Source: Paraburkholderia antibiotica
GTDB lineage: Bacteria; Pseudomonadota; Gammaproteobacteria; Burkholderiales; Burkholderiaceae
NCBI RefSeq assembly: GCF_012927125.1
Contig: NZ_JABBFZ010000022.1
Location: forward strand, 58,457-122,456
Direction: 5' to 3'
DNA length: 64,000 nucleotides
Both the position numbers and the translations under genes were made by a program. Below, in pieces: positions 1-9,194 of the stretch (positions are counted from its first letter, which is position 1; every line of letters begins with the position of its first letter). The notes under the pieces were generated by a model, which was given only the letters and a program-made list of their open reading frames with translations, was not told where the DNA came from and made no database searches.

Positions 1-2522
1 CCAGCCGTGCCCCGCTCGTATGCGGCTTGCAACCCCGCGACGCGACCATTGCCAGCGATCGCCCGCAGCCGGTCAGGCTCGCCCTGTGCATAGCTCGTGT
101 TCGGCGTGCCGTCTGCGTTGTTCGACGTCAGCAGCGTGTCGGCGTCGACGACCGCGTATTGCACGGGCACGCGGCGGCCGTCCGCCGTCACGCTGTAGTC
201 CTCGCGCCCCAACTGCGCGGCTGGGATCGGAGCGTCCGGGTTCGCTTCGACGACCGGCGCGCCATTCGCAAAGTCGCGCGAGAACGAGAGACGGCCCGGG
301 TCGGGATCGGCAGCGATCGCGTTCATCTGCGCGATCGCGCCCGCCGTTTGCCGATCGCGGTTCTGCAACACCATCGGCGGCGAGTTGTCGCTCGTCGGCG
401 CGGCAGTCTCTGCGGCGGCGCTTCCGGCTGCGGATTGCGTGGCTGTATCGTCGTCCGGCATCGCGCCGTCACCCGGGCGCGCGCGCGCATCCTGCGCAGC
501 ACGCACGTCGGGCGTAAGGCCGGAATCCAGCGCGTTCTGGCGTGCCGCGCGCGCGTCTGCCGACTCCTGATAGGTCGGCGCGCGCGCGGCGCCTGACGCG
601 TCGACCAGGGTGTCGCCGCCCACGTCGGGCATGTCCGGCGACGGCAGCGCAGCACGAGTTTCCGGAGCGCCAAGTTGGCGCGGGGCCGAGCGCTCCTGCA
701 CGCGCGCAAGCAGCGTTTGCGCCGCACGGCCGATCGAATTCTGCTGGCGTGCTGCGTCTTCGAGCGAGCCGTTACGCAGTGCGGACGTCAGATAGTCAGT
801 CGCCCACTGGCGGTTGTACATCTTCGGCAGCGAACTCAGCGCCGCGGTGATGTCATCGGAGGTCGCGTTGTACGCCGAGCCTTCAACGGACAGGCCTGTG
901 GGCGTCGGCGTGCCAGCGGCCGCCGCCGCATCGCCGGGTCGCGCAGGACCACTCAGCCGGAGAGGAGGTGCGGGCAATGCGCGCACGCTGATGCGATCAA
1001 GTAGCGCCTGCGCAGCGCGGCCCAACGAATTCTGCTGCTGCGCGGTTTGCTCAAGCGTGCCGTTGCGTAGATCCGATGCCAGATGGTTCGCCACGTAATC
1101 GCGCTTCACGACTTTCGGCAACGTGTCGAGTACCGCCGTGATGTCATCGGGCATGACGTTGTATTGCGCGTCTGCGACCGTCGCTCGACCGTCTGCGGTC
1201 AAGTTCGCGTCAGGACGCACGGCCACGCTATTCGGCGGGATGGCCGCATCGGCGGCCGTCGTCTGCGGCGCGCTGGCAGATGCGGCCTCGTCTGCCGCGT
1301 TCGGCGCATGCGCGCCGAACGCGGCACCCGCGAGGCCACCCAATACCGCGCCTGCCGCCGTCGCTTGCCCGACGCCTTGCGACAATTGCTGCGTCGGGTC
1401 GACGCCCTGCAGCGCGACGTTCGTGGCGAGCTGCGTGCCGCCGCCCTGTGCAGCGTTCGTCGCAGCTTCGACACCCGCCGCCGCCGGGCGCGAGAGCGCC
1501 CCCGGCAAACCGGCGAGACGACGCTCGACCGGCGCGATACGCGCGGTCACGGCATTCAGGAGTGCCGCGCTGCCGATCTCGGGCCAGTTGCGCGCGACGC
1601 TCGCGAGCTCGGCCTTGGCGTCAGGTTCGCTCATGCCCGCCTGCCGAAGTCGCGCGTATGCCGGACTCGACGACAGAAGCGCTGCATCGGGCGTTGACTG
1701 CAACTTGTCATAGACCGCGCCGCGCACCTGGCCGCCGCCTTGCGCCGCCATGACGGCAGGCCCCACGAATTGCGCGGCGCGCGCCACGGCGGCGGGCGCT
1801 TCAGCGAGCAGGCCACTGCCGCCCGTCAGCGCGCCGGCCGCAAGCGCGGGCGCCACGCCGCCCGCAAATTCCGCGGCGGTCTGCAGTGGGCTTCGCACCA
1901 TGCCGGCAATCGACGGCCCGATACCGCTGCCGCCCTTCGCCTCGTCCTCGGCCACTTCGCGCGCGACGCGCTTTTGCTCGTCCTGCACAACCGGCGATGC
2001 ATTGTTGCCGTAGTACTTCTGTTCGTCGCCGAGCCAAGTCGAGGCAGCAGAACCCGGCGCGAACAGGTCGACGACACTCTTAAGCGAGCCCGCAGCGCCA
2101 CCGGCCGCCGCGCCGAGCGTATCGGTCACGGCGTCGAGCGCTGAACGCGTTGGAGCCTTCGGCTTGTCGGCCGCGTAGGTCTGGTCGAAATAATCGCGCA
2201 GCGTGCCCGGATCTTCGCGATTGGCAGACGCAATGTCGCCAATTATGTTGTTCCGGTACGAATCCCAGATTTGCTGCTTACCCAGATAGTCCATTTGCGG
2301 GCTATCGAAATTGTTCGCCGCCTTGTACGCGCTCCAGCTTGGCGCGGCCGGGCCGACCGGTTGCGCGGCGGCGGGAGTGGGTGCCGGCGCCGGCGCAGCG
2401 TTGTCAGGCAGGCCATAGGCCGCGGCGGCGGCCGGAGTGTATGGAGAGAGCACACCGAGCGCGCGCAAGCGCCCTTCGGTATCTTCTTCAGCGGGAAGAT
2501 AGGGAGTCTGGATTTCAGGCAT
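1..2522 (-). CDS. Large phage polyvalent protein, 3' end beyond window
   Basis: An open frame of at least 840 codons starts at the ATG at 2522, overlapping the glucosaminidase gene upstream by 8 bp, and runs without a stop off the left edge. The first ~60 residues are Pro/Ala-rich, the middle is Ala/Gly-rich and probably helical or membrane-active (about residues 210-300), and residues ~450-610 contain two copies of a ~60-residue unit sharing DDITA, RNG and QQNS-GRAAQ. From about residue 785 the sequence (PVQYAVVDADTL, AIAGNGRVAGLQ) resembles the DdrB-like ParB-superfamily domain found in phage polyvalent proteins. By family such proteins are packaged and injected with the DNA. Function here is inferred; the missing C-terminus may carry enzymatic domains. 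Confidence 0.8.
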   Translation of the reverse strand, partial: MPEIQTPYLPAEEDTEGRLRALGVLSPYTPAAAAAYGLPDNAAPAPAPTPAAAQPVGPAAPSWSAYKAANNFDSPQMDYLGKQQIWDSYRNNIIGDIASANREDPGTLRDYFDQTYAADKPKAPTRSALDAVTDTLGAAAGGAAGSLKSVVDLFAPGSAASTWLGDEQKYYGNNASPVVQDEQKRVAREVAEDEAKGGSGIGPSIAGMVRSPLQTAAEFAGGVAPALAAGALTGGSGLLAEAPAAVARAAQFVGPAVMAAQGGGQVRGAVYDKLQSTPDAALLSSSPAYARLRQAGMSEPDAKAELASVARNWPEIGSAALLNAVTARIAPVERRLAGLPGALSRPAAAGVEAATNAAQGGGTQLATNVALQGVDPTQQLSQGVGQATAAGAVLGGLAGAAFGAHAPNAADEAASASAPQTTAADAAIPPNSVAVRPDANLTADGRATVADAQYNVMPDDITAVLDTLPKVVKRDYVANHLASDLRNGTLEQTAQQQNSLGRAAQALLDRISVRALPAPPLRLSGPARPGDAAAAAGTPTPTGLSVEGSAYNATSDDITAALSSLPKMYNRQWATDYLTSALRNGSLEDAARQQNSIGRAAQTLLARVQERSAPRQLGAPETRAALPSPDMPDVGGDTLVDASGAARAPTYQESADARAARQNALDSGLTPDVRAAQDARARPGDGAMPDDDTATQSAAGSAAAETAAPTSDNSPPMVLQNRDRQTAGAIAQMNAIAADPDPGRLSFSRDFANGAPVVEANPDAPIPAAQLGREDYSVTADGRRVPVQYAVVDADTLLTSNNADGTPNTSYAQGEPDRLRAIAGNGRVAGLQAAYERGTA

Positions 2523-3201
2523 TGCGGACGATGCTTTTAACGTAGTTGTCGACCCACGATCCCCAATCGGGGACCGTGGATTGCTGTGTGTTCGTGGCTT
2601 GCGACGTTGCGCCGTATGCGATCGCCTGCTGATCGAGAAGCGGTTTCGAAATCGGACCAGGCGACATCGACAGCTTCAGCGCCGGGGCGGCGCCGATGCC
2701 TGCCGCGTCTGGTGAGATGCCATAGAGCGCGGCCGCGCTTTCGTCGAATGGCTGCTGCGCTGCGCGCGAGTCAGGTGAGGACGGCGCGCCCGTGATGGTC
2801 CCGTACACGTTGGCGAGCTTGCTTACGTAGTTCGGATCTTGCGCATAGCCGCCCTGTTTCAGCGCCGAAGCGAAGCGGCCGATGTCATTGCCGCTGTCCA
2901 CCGCGGCGGGATACTTGCGCGCGATGAGGCTCGCATAGTCGTCCGCAAAAGCATCGGGCGAGCCATATGCACGATACGCATCAACGGCGCCCGTCTGGTT
3001 GTCGCGCGCGGCGACGCCGCGCCCGTCGGACGCCTTGATGTTTCCGAGGTTGTTCGTTCCCGGAATCACGCTTTTGCCCCACCCGGTTTCGAGCGCGAGC
3101 TGGGAGAGGATCGCATTGGGAGCGACACCGAGCTTTGCGCCGACGCGCTGCGCGAGCGGCATGTACGTGGCGACGAACTGCGCCTGCTGGTCGCCGCTCA
3201 T
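2515..3201 (-). CDS. FlgJ-like glucosaminidase, probable virion-associated lysin
   Basis: The 228-residue protein matches the mannosyl-glycoprotein endo-beta-N-acetylglucosaminidase (FlgJ C-terminal/Glucosaminidase) family. Residues ~25-60 hold the hallmark ILSQLALETGWGKS with the catalytic Glu in ETGWG, followed by NLGNIKAS and a DYASLI motif near residue 95. The C-terminal ~80 residues are low-complexity and unassigned. No signal peptide is seen. Its position among internal virion genes, rather than beside a holin, suggests it opens peptidoglycan during DNA entry; use as the lysis enzyme cannot be excluded because no other lysin is visible. It overlaps the gene before it by 1 bp and the one after by 8 bp. 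Confidence 0.85.
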   Translation of the reverse strand: MSGDQQAQFVATYMPLAQRVGAKLGVAPNAILSQLALETGWGKSVIPGTNNLGNIKASDGRGVAARDNQTGAVDAYRAYGSPDAFADDYASLIARKYPAAVDSGNDIGRFASALKQGGYAQDPNYVSKLANVYGTITGAPSSPDSRAAQQPFDESAAALYGISPDAAGIGAAPALKLSMSPGPISKPLLDQQAIAYGATSQATNTQQSTVPDWGSWVDNYVKSIVRNA

Positions 3202-4688
3202 CAGTTGGCTCCGTACTTCGCGAGCAGCTGCTGCACCGCGGCTTGCTGCGACGCCGTGGCCGCTTGCTGTGCGGCCTGCTGACTCTGCGCACGCGCATGT
3301 GCTTGCGACGCGTTCAGCGCTGCGTGTGCATCGCCCAAACGCGATTGCGCGAGCGCGAGGCGGCGCACCATTTCTTCGCGCGCAGCACCGTAGCCCGGCG
3401 GCGCGTTCGTCGGACCATAGACCGTCATCGGGCCCGCACTCGCGTCGAGTTGCCTGATTGCATCGGAGAGCCGCGCGACGTCGGCGGTCGCGGCATTGAA
3501 TGTCGCCTGCGGATCAGGCGCACTCGCGGGGGCAACCGGTGCCGGTTGTGCTGCACGCGGCACAGCCGGTGCTGCTGGCGCAGATGGCGCGGCGGGCGCT
3601 GGTGGCGCACTGGAAAGATACGGCGCCTGAGTGCTCGCGGGCGCATCCGACGCCGACGGGATGAACGGGTTGCTCGCCATGCCTGGAATCGGTGCCGTAC
3701 CCACAGAAGGCGCGCCGCCTGAGATTGCATTCATACCTGGCGTGCCTGCATTGGCGCCAGACATGCCGCCCTGCACGTCACCGCCACCCATCTGCGCGAG
3801 CACCTGATTGATTCGCTGAAGCGTCTTCGATTGCTCAACCGGGTTGCCCTTCTGCGATGTGTAGAGACGCTGCAACGACGTCAACTGCGCCTGCAACACA
3901 CGCGTATTTCCCGCGCCACCGTTTGCACCGGGCCCGTAACGCAGATTGTTATATTGATCGCGCTGCTCGAGCTGCGCGTTAGCCCGTGCGCTTTGCGCTG
4001 CCATGTCCTCGAGGTGTATCCCATATTGCGCGGCCGGATCGACGTTCCCACTGAACGCCGCGGTCGCGGGCAGCATGCCTCCGCGAGAGAAAGGCAGTGA
4101 TCGATTCCCGGACGCATCTGTATAGAACGTGTTGCCGTTGGCATCCTGTTGGGCCTGCAGTCCGTTATATCCAGCGGCCTGCAAGCCGCTCGTGGTCAGG
4201 GTGCTCCCAAGGGAGCCGCCGAGCGCTGCGCCAAGATTGCCCTGCTGTAATCCTGCAATACGTGCGTAGTCCGTCGCAGCGTTCTTGAGCAACGGGTTCG
4301 CGGCCACCTTTGCAGGGTCGAGATTGTTCGTGATGTAGTTGGCGACATCGACCGGATTCGTGAACCCGGCTTGCGCAGCCTGTGCGCGTAGCCCCTGTAT
4401 CTGATTGTCCGCATCGAGCTTGTGCAGGTTGATGCCGCTGTTCAGTGCCGTCGCGCCCGCCGTGTTGGTGCCCGTCTGCACCATATCGTCGTAGCCCTGA
4501 TTCAGCGTGTCGTACTTGATCGAGTTACCGAGCGCGCCCGCGTCCGATGCGAGCATCTGCTGCGGAACCTGATAGGCGTCCATGAACGACTTGCTCATCT
4601 GGTCGGCCGCGTTCATGCCGGACATCAGATCGCTATCGCGATTCCGGCTGAAGCCACCCGTGAAGTCCGAGATTCCGTAATAACTCAT
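3201..4688 (-). CDS. Putative internal virion protein
   Basis: This 495-residue protein is not recognised by sequence. Its N-terminal half is Asn/Gln/Ala-rich and probably helical (DADNQIQGLRAQAAQAGF). Residues ~325-410 form a Pro/Ala/Ser-rich linker, and the last ~60 residues are a Gln/Ala coiled-coil-like tail. The position between the 335-residue Ala-rich protein and the glucosaminidase, at the distal end of the morphogenesis genes, matches the place of ejection proteins in short-tailed phages. Start is the ATG at 4688, 12 bp after the preceding stop. The role as an ejection or core protein is inferred from order and composition only. Confidence 0.75.
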   Translation of the reverse strand: MSYYGISDFTGGFSRNRDSDLMSGMNAADQMSKSFMDAYQVPQQMLASDAGALGNSIKYDTLNQGYDDMVQTGTNTAGATALNSGINLHKLDADNQIQGLRAQAAQAGFTNPVDVANYITNNLDPAKVAANPLLKNAATDYARIAGLQQGNLGAALGGSLGSTLTTSGLQAAGYNGLQAQQDANGNTFYTDASGNRSLPFSRGGMLPATAAFSGNVDPAAQYGIHLEDMAAQSARANAQLEQRDQYNNLRYGPGANGGAGNTRVLQAQLTSLQRLYTSQKGNPVEQSKTLQRINQVLAQMGGGDVQGGMSGANAGTPGMNAISGGAPSVGTAPIPGMASNPFIPSASDAPASTQAPYLSSAPPAPAAPSAPAAPAVPRAAQPAPVAPASAPDPQATFNAATADVARLSDAIRQLDASAGPMTVYGPTNAPPGYGAAREEMVRRLALAQSRLGDAHAALNASQAHARAQSQQAAQQAATASQQAAVQQLLAKYGAN

Positions 4689-4700
4689 AGCTATTTGCCT

Positions 4701-5708
4701 TTATGCGAAGGTGGACGACGGGCCAAGCGAATTAGCATCCCATAGCGTTCCGGCGCCCATGCCACCGCTGGATATGCCGCCGCTTCCGAAATTCGTCACG
4801 CTCGAGAACGTGTTGAAGCCGCCAATGCTCGCGCCGCTCTGTGAGCCTTGAGTGCTCCCGACTGGTGACGGTCCCATGAATGCCGAAATACCAGCGCCCA
4901 TGACGCCGCCGAGGCCTGAAAGAATCGAGCCGTAGTACTGATTACGTGCAGCAAGCTCTAGATCCGTACCGCGTTGCATGATGCCCGCCGCGTTGCCAAT
5001 GCCCTGAATCGCGTCCGCCGGCATGCCGCGACCGATGTTGAACATCTGAAGCTTGCGATTGAAATAGACCTGCTGCCGATCGAACTGCCGGTTCTCCAGA
5101 TAGCGGCGCGTCTGTTCCTTGCGCTCGCCAACAGCGCGCGCCTGCTCGACGGCAAGCGTCCGGTCGGTCGCGACCGTCGCGCCGATGCAATATCGATTGC
5201 GCCGCCGCTGTGCCTGCTGCGCGGCATTCGCGAATTGCATGCGCACTTCGACGACCGCGCGATTCGCCTCGTCCTCGATCGGTTCGGTGTACTCAGGCCG
5301 CGCACACTCGGCGTCGATCGTCGCGTCCTCGCATGGTGCGAAGTGCGCCGTGAAGCGCGCATATTCCGCTTCAGCAATGACGAGCTGCCGGTCCGCAAGG
5401 TCATACTGCTTTTCGGCCGCATCCTTCGCCGCGTCGAGCGCGTTGTTCGCGAGCAGCACCTGGGCGGCTGCGTACGCGGCTTGAGCGACGACCCATGCCT
5501 CGAGCCAGTCTGTCTGCCACGCCGTCCACGCTTCGACGTCCTTCTGATGCTGCGCACGGTTGGCGTTGTCATTCGCCACCGCTTGCGACGCCCACGTGTC
5601 GGCGTTGGCCTGCTGGTTCATCCAGACCTGATTGAGCGCGCCGAAATAACCGGATTGGAGTGGGCTGGCGAGTCCTCCCCAATTCGCGACGGCAACTGAG
5701 TCAGCCAC
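4701..5708 (-). CDS. Putative internal virion / ejection protein, coiled-coil
   Basis: The product has 335 residues. Residues ~30-240 are rich in Ala, Gln, Glu and Arg with long heptad-like helices (AAYAAAQVLLANNALDAAKD). A small Cys cluster lies around residues 125-140. The C-terminus is Gly/Ser-rich with hydrophobic patches (ILSGLGGVMGAGISAFMG), as in proteins that insert into or cross a membrane. It lies 12 bp from each neighbour and is probably co-transcribed with them. No database family is recognised. By position and architecture it is likely one of the proteins injected with the genome. Confidence 0.75.
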   Translation of the reverse strand: MADSVAVANWGGLASPLQSGYFGALNQVWMNQQANADTWASQAVANDNANRAQHQKDVEAWTAWQTDWLEAWVVAQAAYAAAQVLLANNALDAAKDAAEKQYDLADRQLVIAEAEYARFTAHFAPCEDATIDAECARPEYTEPIEDEANRAVVEVRMQFANAAQQAQRRRNRYCIGATVATDRTLAVEQARAVGERKEQTRRYLENRQFDRQQVYFNRKLQMFNIGRGMPADAIQGIGNAAGIMQRGTDLELAARNQYYGSILSGLGGVMGAGISAFMGPSPVGSTQGSQSGASIGGFNTFSSVTNFGSGGISSGGMGAGTLWDANSLGPSSTFA

Positions 5709-5720
5709 TTCGCGCTCCTT

Positions 5721-6182
5721 TTATCGGGCTTTGCGCAGCACCATCTGCGCGCGCTTGTAGCCGCGCGCGCCGGCGACGGCCGCGAAGCTGTCGCCGGCGT
5801 CGTTCGCGTCAGCAAGGCATTCGATACGTTCCGCGTTCTGTGCCGTTGCCCATGCCTCGAACGCTTCGAGCAGCGCCGCACGGTTCGCGCTGTTGCGCGC
5901 CGGCGGGCGCAGGTAGGCGAACACTTCGCGCGCGACGCGCTGCGCGAGGAACACGTCCAATTCCATGTGCCCCGCCGCGAACCCGGCGACCGCACCGTCG
6001 ATCACGAGCGTGGCGAAGAACCGCTGATCGCTTCCCGACGCGACCGACGAGATACCTTGCGCGACCATCATCGGATTGCACTTACCGCCACCGATCTCGG
6101 CGATGGCATCCGGCAGAATCTTCAGGACGGCTTCGAGGTGTGCAAACGATAGTTCACGCTGCGAGAAAATTTTCATGCTCAT
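5721..6182 (-). CDS. GNAT-like small internal virion protein
   Basis: The product has 153 residues with an acetyltransferase-like pattern: a hydrophobic central strand (QRFFATLVIDGAVAGFAAG), then LDVFLAQRVAREVFAYLRPP and a C-terminal AAVAGARGYKRAQMVLRKAR, which resembles the last strand of GNAT folds. Proteins of this kind occur next to the internal core genes of T7-like phages. The acetyl-CoA loop is not convincing, so enzymatic activity is doubtful. The gene lies directly downstream of a strong intrinsic terminator and upstream of the two probable ejection proteins. Confidence 0.7.
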   Translation of the reverse strand: MSMKIFSQRELSFAHLEAVLKILPDAIAEIGGGKCNPMMVAQGISSVASGSDQRFFATLVIDGAVAGFAAGHMELDVFLAQRVAREVFAYLRPPARNSANRAALLEAFEAWATAQNAERIECLADANDAGDSFAAVAGARGYKRAQMVLRKAR

Positions 6183-6197
6183 GGTGGTCCTGAAATG

Positions 6198-6220
6198 AAA
6201 AAGCCCCGCAAGTGCGGGGC
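6198..6220 (-). terminator. Intrinsic terminator inside the late operon
   Basis: On the minus strand an 8-bp perfect stem (GCCCCGCA / TGCGGGGC, arms 6213-6220 and 6203-6210) with a 2-nt turn is followed by five T residues. It lies in the 77-bp gap after the 579-residue tail protein gene. It is one of several terminators that the late transcript must read through. Confidence 0.85.
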
Positions 6221-6259
6221 CGATGTATCAAAAGTCCTGGGTGTCTCAAACGTCGAACG

Positions 6260-7999
6260 TCACGGGTTATCAGCGCTCAGCGAGCGCAAGAACGCGTCAG
6301 CGCCCGCAGAGGACGAACCCGTGCCCGCGCCGCCCGACAGCTCGCGCATGCTCGTCGCAAACTTGATCTCGCGCACCGCATCCGTGCCGCACACCTCGAC
6401 CGCGAAATCCAGCTTGCGATGATTCGATGGAAGCCGGAACGGTTGCGTCCGCTTGACGTCGCGCCGGAACACCGCTCGCTCGTCGGCGAAAAACCGGAAG
6501 TTCACGCCGTCGACGGCAATCCGGCCGGGCGGGTATTCGGCGAGCGTCACCTTCGCCGCGGCGAAGCCCATCTGTCCCGGCGCAGACGTGGTCTTGCTGC
6601 GCCAGCGGAACGGCATGAATTCGGCGCCCGCGTCCCATTCGTGAATGAAATTCCCGAAGGCGAGATACAGCTTCCCGTCTCGCGCCGTGTGCAGCGCGTT
6701 GGGCGTCAGCGTCAACGGCATGAGATCGTTGTCGGGGATACCGTCGTTGTCTCCGCTCTCGCGCATGTCGAACAGGAACGCGCCGGCGCACGTCACGCCA
6801 ATGTATTGCCCCTCGACAGTTGCGCCGATCATCGTGCCCGGCACGAGCGCGCGCCAGTCATCCGTCGACCACCACGGACCCGTCATCAGGCTCATGCGGT
6901 TCCCGGCGAGCATCATGAGGCCGGTGCTGCTCGCGTATGTCACGCCGGCGCCCACCTGTACCGCGCTCTTGCGCGAGACGATCGGCGCGGGCTTCGGAAA
7001 GCGGTAGACCTTCCGGCAACACTGGCCGTCCGGACAGTCCTCAGAAATCGCGTAGGGATGGCCGTCGGTCAGCGCGTACAGCACGCCGCCCTGCCACTTC
7101 ATCGCGCGCACCTTGTCGTCGAGCGCGAGCATGTAGTCGATCGGCCACGCCTGCGGCTGGTATGGCTCACAGAACCAGACCTGATTCCCCACCGAGCCGG
7201 CGAGCACGCCGTTCTCCAGTTGCGTGATGTTCTCCAGCCCGAACGGCGGCGGCGTGTACTGCATCGACACCAGCGCCTCGCCGAGCGCGTCGGTCATCGC
7301 CGCGTCGGTGTAGCTCTGCGCGACCGGATCGAGGTCGGCCACGAACAGCCATGCCGTCGGCGTCTGCGCCGCCGGCTTCGTGCCATCGTTGAACCCTTCT
7401 GCCAACCGGTAGAGCCGGATGCCAGCAATGTCCCACCCGTCCGGCGGGGCCGGAATGTCGACCTGCACTACACCGCCTTCATAGACGTCGAGCAGCGTGT
7501 TGCTCGTCCAGGACGGTGCACCCTCCTGCCCGAAACTGTCGACGTAGGTGTAGAGATAGACCCTGCTGCTCAGGGCGTAACCCGGCTCGGTCGTCGCCGC
7601 CTCGTTGGTAGTCGGCCCGGCATCGAGCGCAGTCGCGACCGGCGCTGTATCCGGTAGCGGCAAGCCCACGCGCCGCCAGTCCATCGTGCAACCGTCGTCG
7701 GGCATTGCCGCGACGAGCGGATACTCGCTCGCGCCCGTGACGTAGACGCGCTCGCACGTCGGTAACCACTCGGCCACGTCGATGCACGGATCAGACCACG
7801 TGAGCCAGCAGCAGCCGAACCGGTGCATTGTGCGCACGTAGCGCCCCGCGTCTTCCACTACGAGCGGACGACGGAACGGTTCGATGATCCCGTGCCAGAG
7901 CTTGCAGTCTGCGGCATCGGCCGCCATGTTCTCTTTCAGCAGCGTGGCGTCATAGCGCGGCACCACGCCACCGAAGCGGGCAATCTTGATCGCGGGCAT
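6260..7999 (-). CDS. Putative tail nozzle / tail tubular protein B-like structural protein
   Basis: The 579-residue protein starts MPAIKIARFGGVVPRYD, a form often seen at the N-terminus of podoviral tail-tube B (nozzle) or hub proteins, and contains many beta-strand-like blocks (VYLYTYVDSFGQEGAPSWTS, MSLMTGPWWSTDDW). Such proteins form the distal part of a short tail. The gene lies in the tail block downstream of the collagen-like and adaptor genes, which supports the role. The last ~45 residues are Gly/Ser-rich. Assignment rests on fold-like patterns and order; an alternative is a non-contractile tail baseplate protein. No signal peptide or membrane segment is seen. Confidence 0.7.
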   Translation of the reverse strand: MPAIKIARFGGVVPRYDATLLKENMAADAADCKLWHGIIEPFRRPLVVEDAGRYVRTMHRFGCCWLTWSDPCIDVAEWLPTCERVYVTGASEYPLVAAMPDDGCTMDWRRVGLPLPDTAPVATALDAGPTTNEAATTEPGYALSSRVYLYTYVDSFGQEGAPSWTSNTLLDVYEGGVVQVDIPAPPDGWDIAGIRLYRLAEGFNDGTKPAAQTPTAWLFVADLDPVAQSYTDAAMTDALGEALVSMQYTPPPFGLENITQLENGVLAGSVGNQVWFCEPYQPQAWPIDYMLALDDKVRAMKWQGGVLYALTDGHPYAISEDCPDGQCCRKVYRFPKPAPIVSRKSAVQVGAGVTYASSTGLMMLAGNRMSLMTGPWWSTDDWRALVPGTMIGATVEGQYIGVTCAGAFLFDMRESGDNDGIPDNDLMPLTLTPNALHTARDGKLYLAFGNFIHEWDAGAEFMPFRWRSKTTSAPGQMGFAAAKVTLAEYPPGRIAVDGVNFRFFADERAVFRRDVKRTQPFRLPSNHRKLDFAVEVCGTDAVREIKFATSMRELSGGAGTGSSSAGADAFLRSLSADNP

Positions 8000-8000
8000 A

Positions 8001-9194
8001 TCAGAACATCATCGTGCCGGTGCCGACGAACAGGGCGCCGGACAGCAGGAACACCGCGGTCGACACTGCACCCACGGGATAGGTAAGCACGAGCCTGCCG
8101 CTCGCTGGAATCGCCTGTGCAGGAAACACTTGCGTGCCGGTCGCCGTCTGCACCGACACGCTTTCGCCGACCGGCCCGACGATATATGTCGTGCTGCTGT
8201 CCTGGATCAGACTCCAGTTTGCAGACTTGCCGTCCGCGCCCGGCGCGCCCGTCTCACCAGTCGGCCCCGCCGGACCCTGCGGTCCCTGGGGGCCAACGAG
8301 CGACAGCCCCGCACCCCAGCCGGCATTCGTTTTCGGCCCGTAGAGCACGCCATTCGTCGTGTCGAGATAGAAGTCACCCACGGCACCCGTGTCGAGCGCC
8401 GGCGCGCCAGCGCCGGAAACCAGCGTAGCGCCGGCAGCACCGGTCGGTCCCGCTGGACCTTCTGGCCCGCTTGGGCCTTCTGGCCCGGCAGGGCCTTCCG
8501 GCCCGGTCGGACCTGCTGGTCCGGGGTCACCCTGTGGGCCTTGCGGCCCTTGCGGGCCTTCAACAACAGCCTCACTGCCGCTATCGCAGCAGCCTCCGCC
8601 TGTGTAGACGATGTTCGTGCCGCTCGTAACGGCTGTCACGTAGCCATTACGCACGGAGACGGTCGCGTTCCGGTAGTCGCCGTCGGGCATCGCTGCTGCG
8701 AGTGCCTTCTTCGAAATGCAGCCACCTTCGCCCTGGCTGAACTCGTACCCGCCAGCGCGCCACACCGTACCTGGTTCGCATGCCGGCCGGTCAACGGTCC
8801 TGCTGCAACCGTCCGCTGTGACCGTCACGCGATCGGAGCCGGCGACGATTTCGCATACCGCCGCCTGCGCGCCGCCGAGCCCCTGCTGAATGAAGTCGAC
8901 AAGATTCTGCGGCGTCCACACGAACGAGACACACGTGCCCGGCGCGGCGCCGCGCGCGCATGTTCCCTCGTCGCTGCGCTCGATCGCGACGGCGCCGTCG
9001 AGAATGCCCGTCACCCGGACGACTTCATGCTGGTGCGCCTCGCCTACCCAGAGGCGCGTGTATGCGCCATCGCCGGCGAGCGCCGCCGCGATGCGCGCGA
9101 CGTCGGTGGCCGCGAGCGGCAGGATCAGCTCATCGGACGCAAGACGACGACTCAGGCGCGTCTGGAAGCCAACCATCGGAATCAACATCAACAC
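8001..9194 (-). CDS. Tail/fibre protein with collagen-like Gly-X-Y repeats
   Basis: The product has 397 residues. The N-terminal ~190 residues are Cys-rich (about ten Cys, ending GGGCCDSG). There follow two collagen-like tracts, one of ~15 consecutive Gly-X-Y triplets (GPQGPQGPQGDPGPAGPTGP...) near residues 213-257 and a shorter one near 300-325, separated by a small beta-rich motif (GDFYLDTTNGVLYGPK) typical of phage fibre linkers. The C-terminus is hydrophobic (TYPVGAVSTAVFLLSGALFVG). The triplets predict a trimeric rod, as in known phage fibre proteins. Start may be the ATG at 9194 or 9188. The gene directly overlaps the preceding one. Confidence 0.82.
   Translation of the reverse strand: MLMLIPMVGFQTRLSRRLASDELILPLAATDVARIAAALAGDGAYTRLWVGEAHQHEVVRVTGILDGAVAIERSDEGTCARGAAPGTCVSFVWTPQNLVDFIQQGLGGAQAAVCEIVAGSDRVTVTADGCSRTVDRPACEPGTVWRAGGYEFSQGEGGCISKKALAAAMPDGDYRNATVSVRNGYVTAVTSGTNIVYTGGGCCDSGSEAVVEGPQGPQGPQGDPGPAGPTGPEGPAGPEGPSGPEGPAGPTGAAGATLVSGAGAPALDTGAVGDFYLDTTNGVLYGPKTNAGWGAGLSLVGPQGPQGPAGPTGETGAPGADGKSANWSLIQDSSTTYIVGPVGESVSVQTATGTQVFPAQAIPASGRLVLTYPVGAVSTAVFLLSGALFVGTGTMMF

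Noticed and set aside
6212..7657. A 481-codon plus-strand frame opposite the tail protein gene
   Set aside because: Arg/His-rich shadow composition; the minus-strand gene has phage structural patterns and operon context.
8389..8607. A plus-strand 72-codon frame rich in GPxGP
   Set aside because: It is the complementary reading of the collagen-like repeats of the minus-strand gene; Gly-Pro codons (GGN-CCN) read similarly on both strands.
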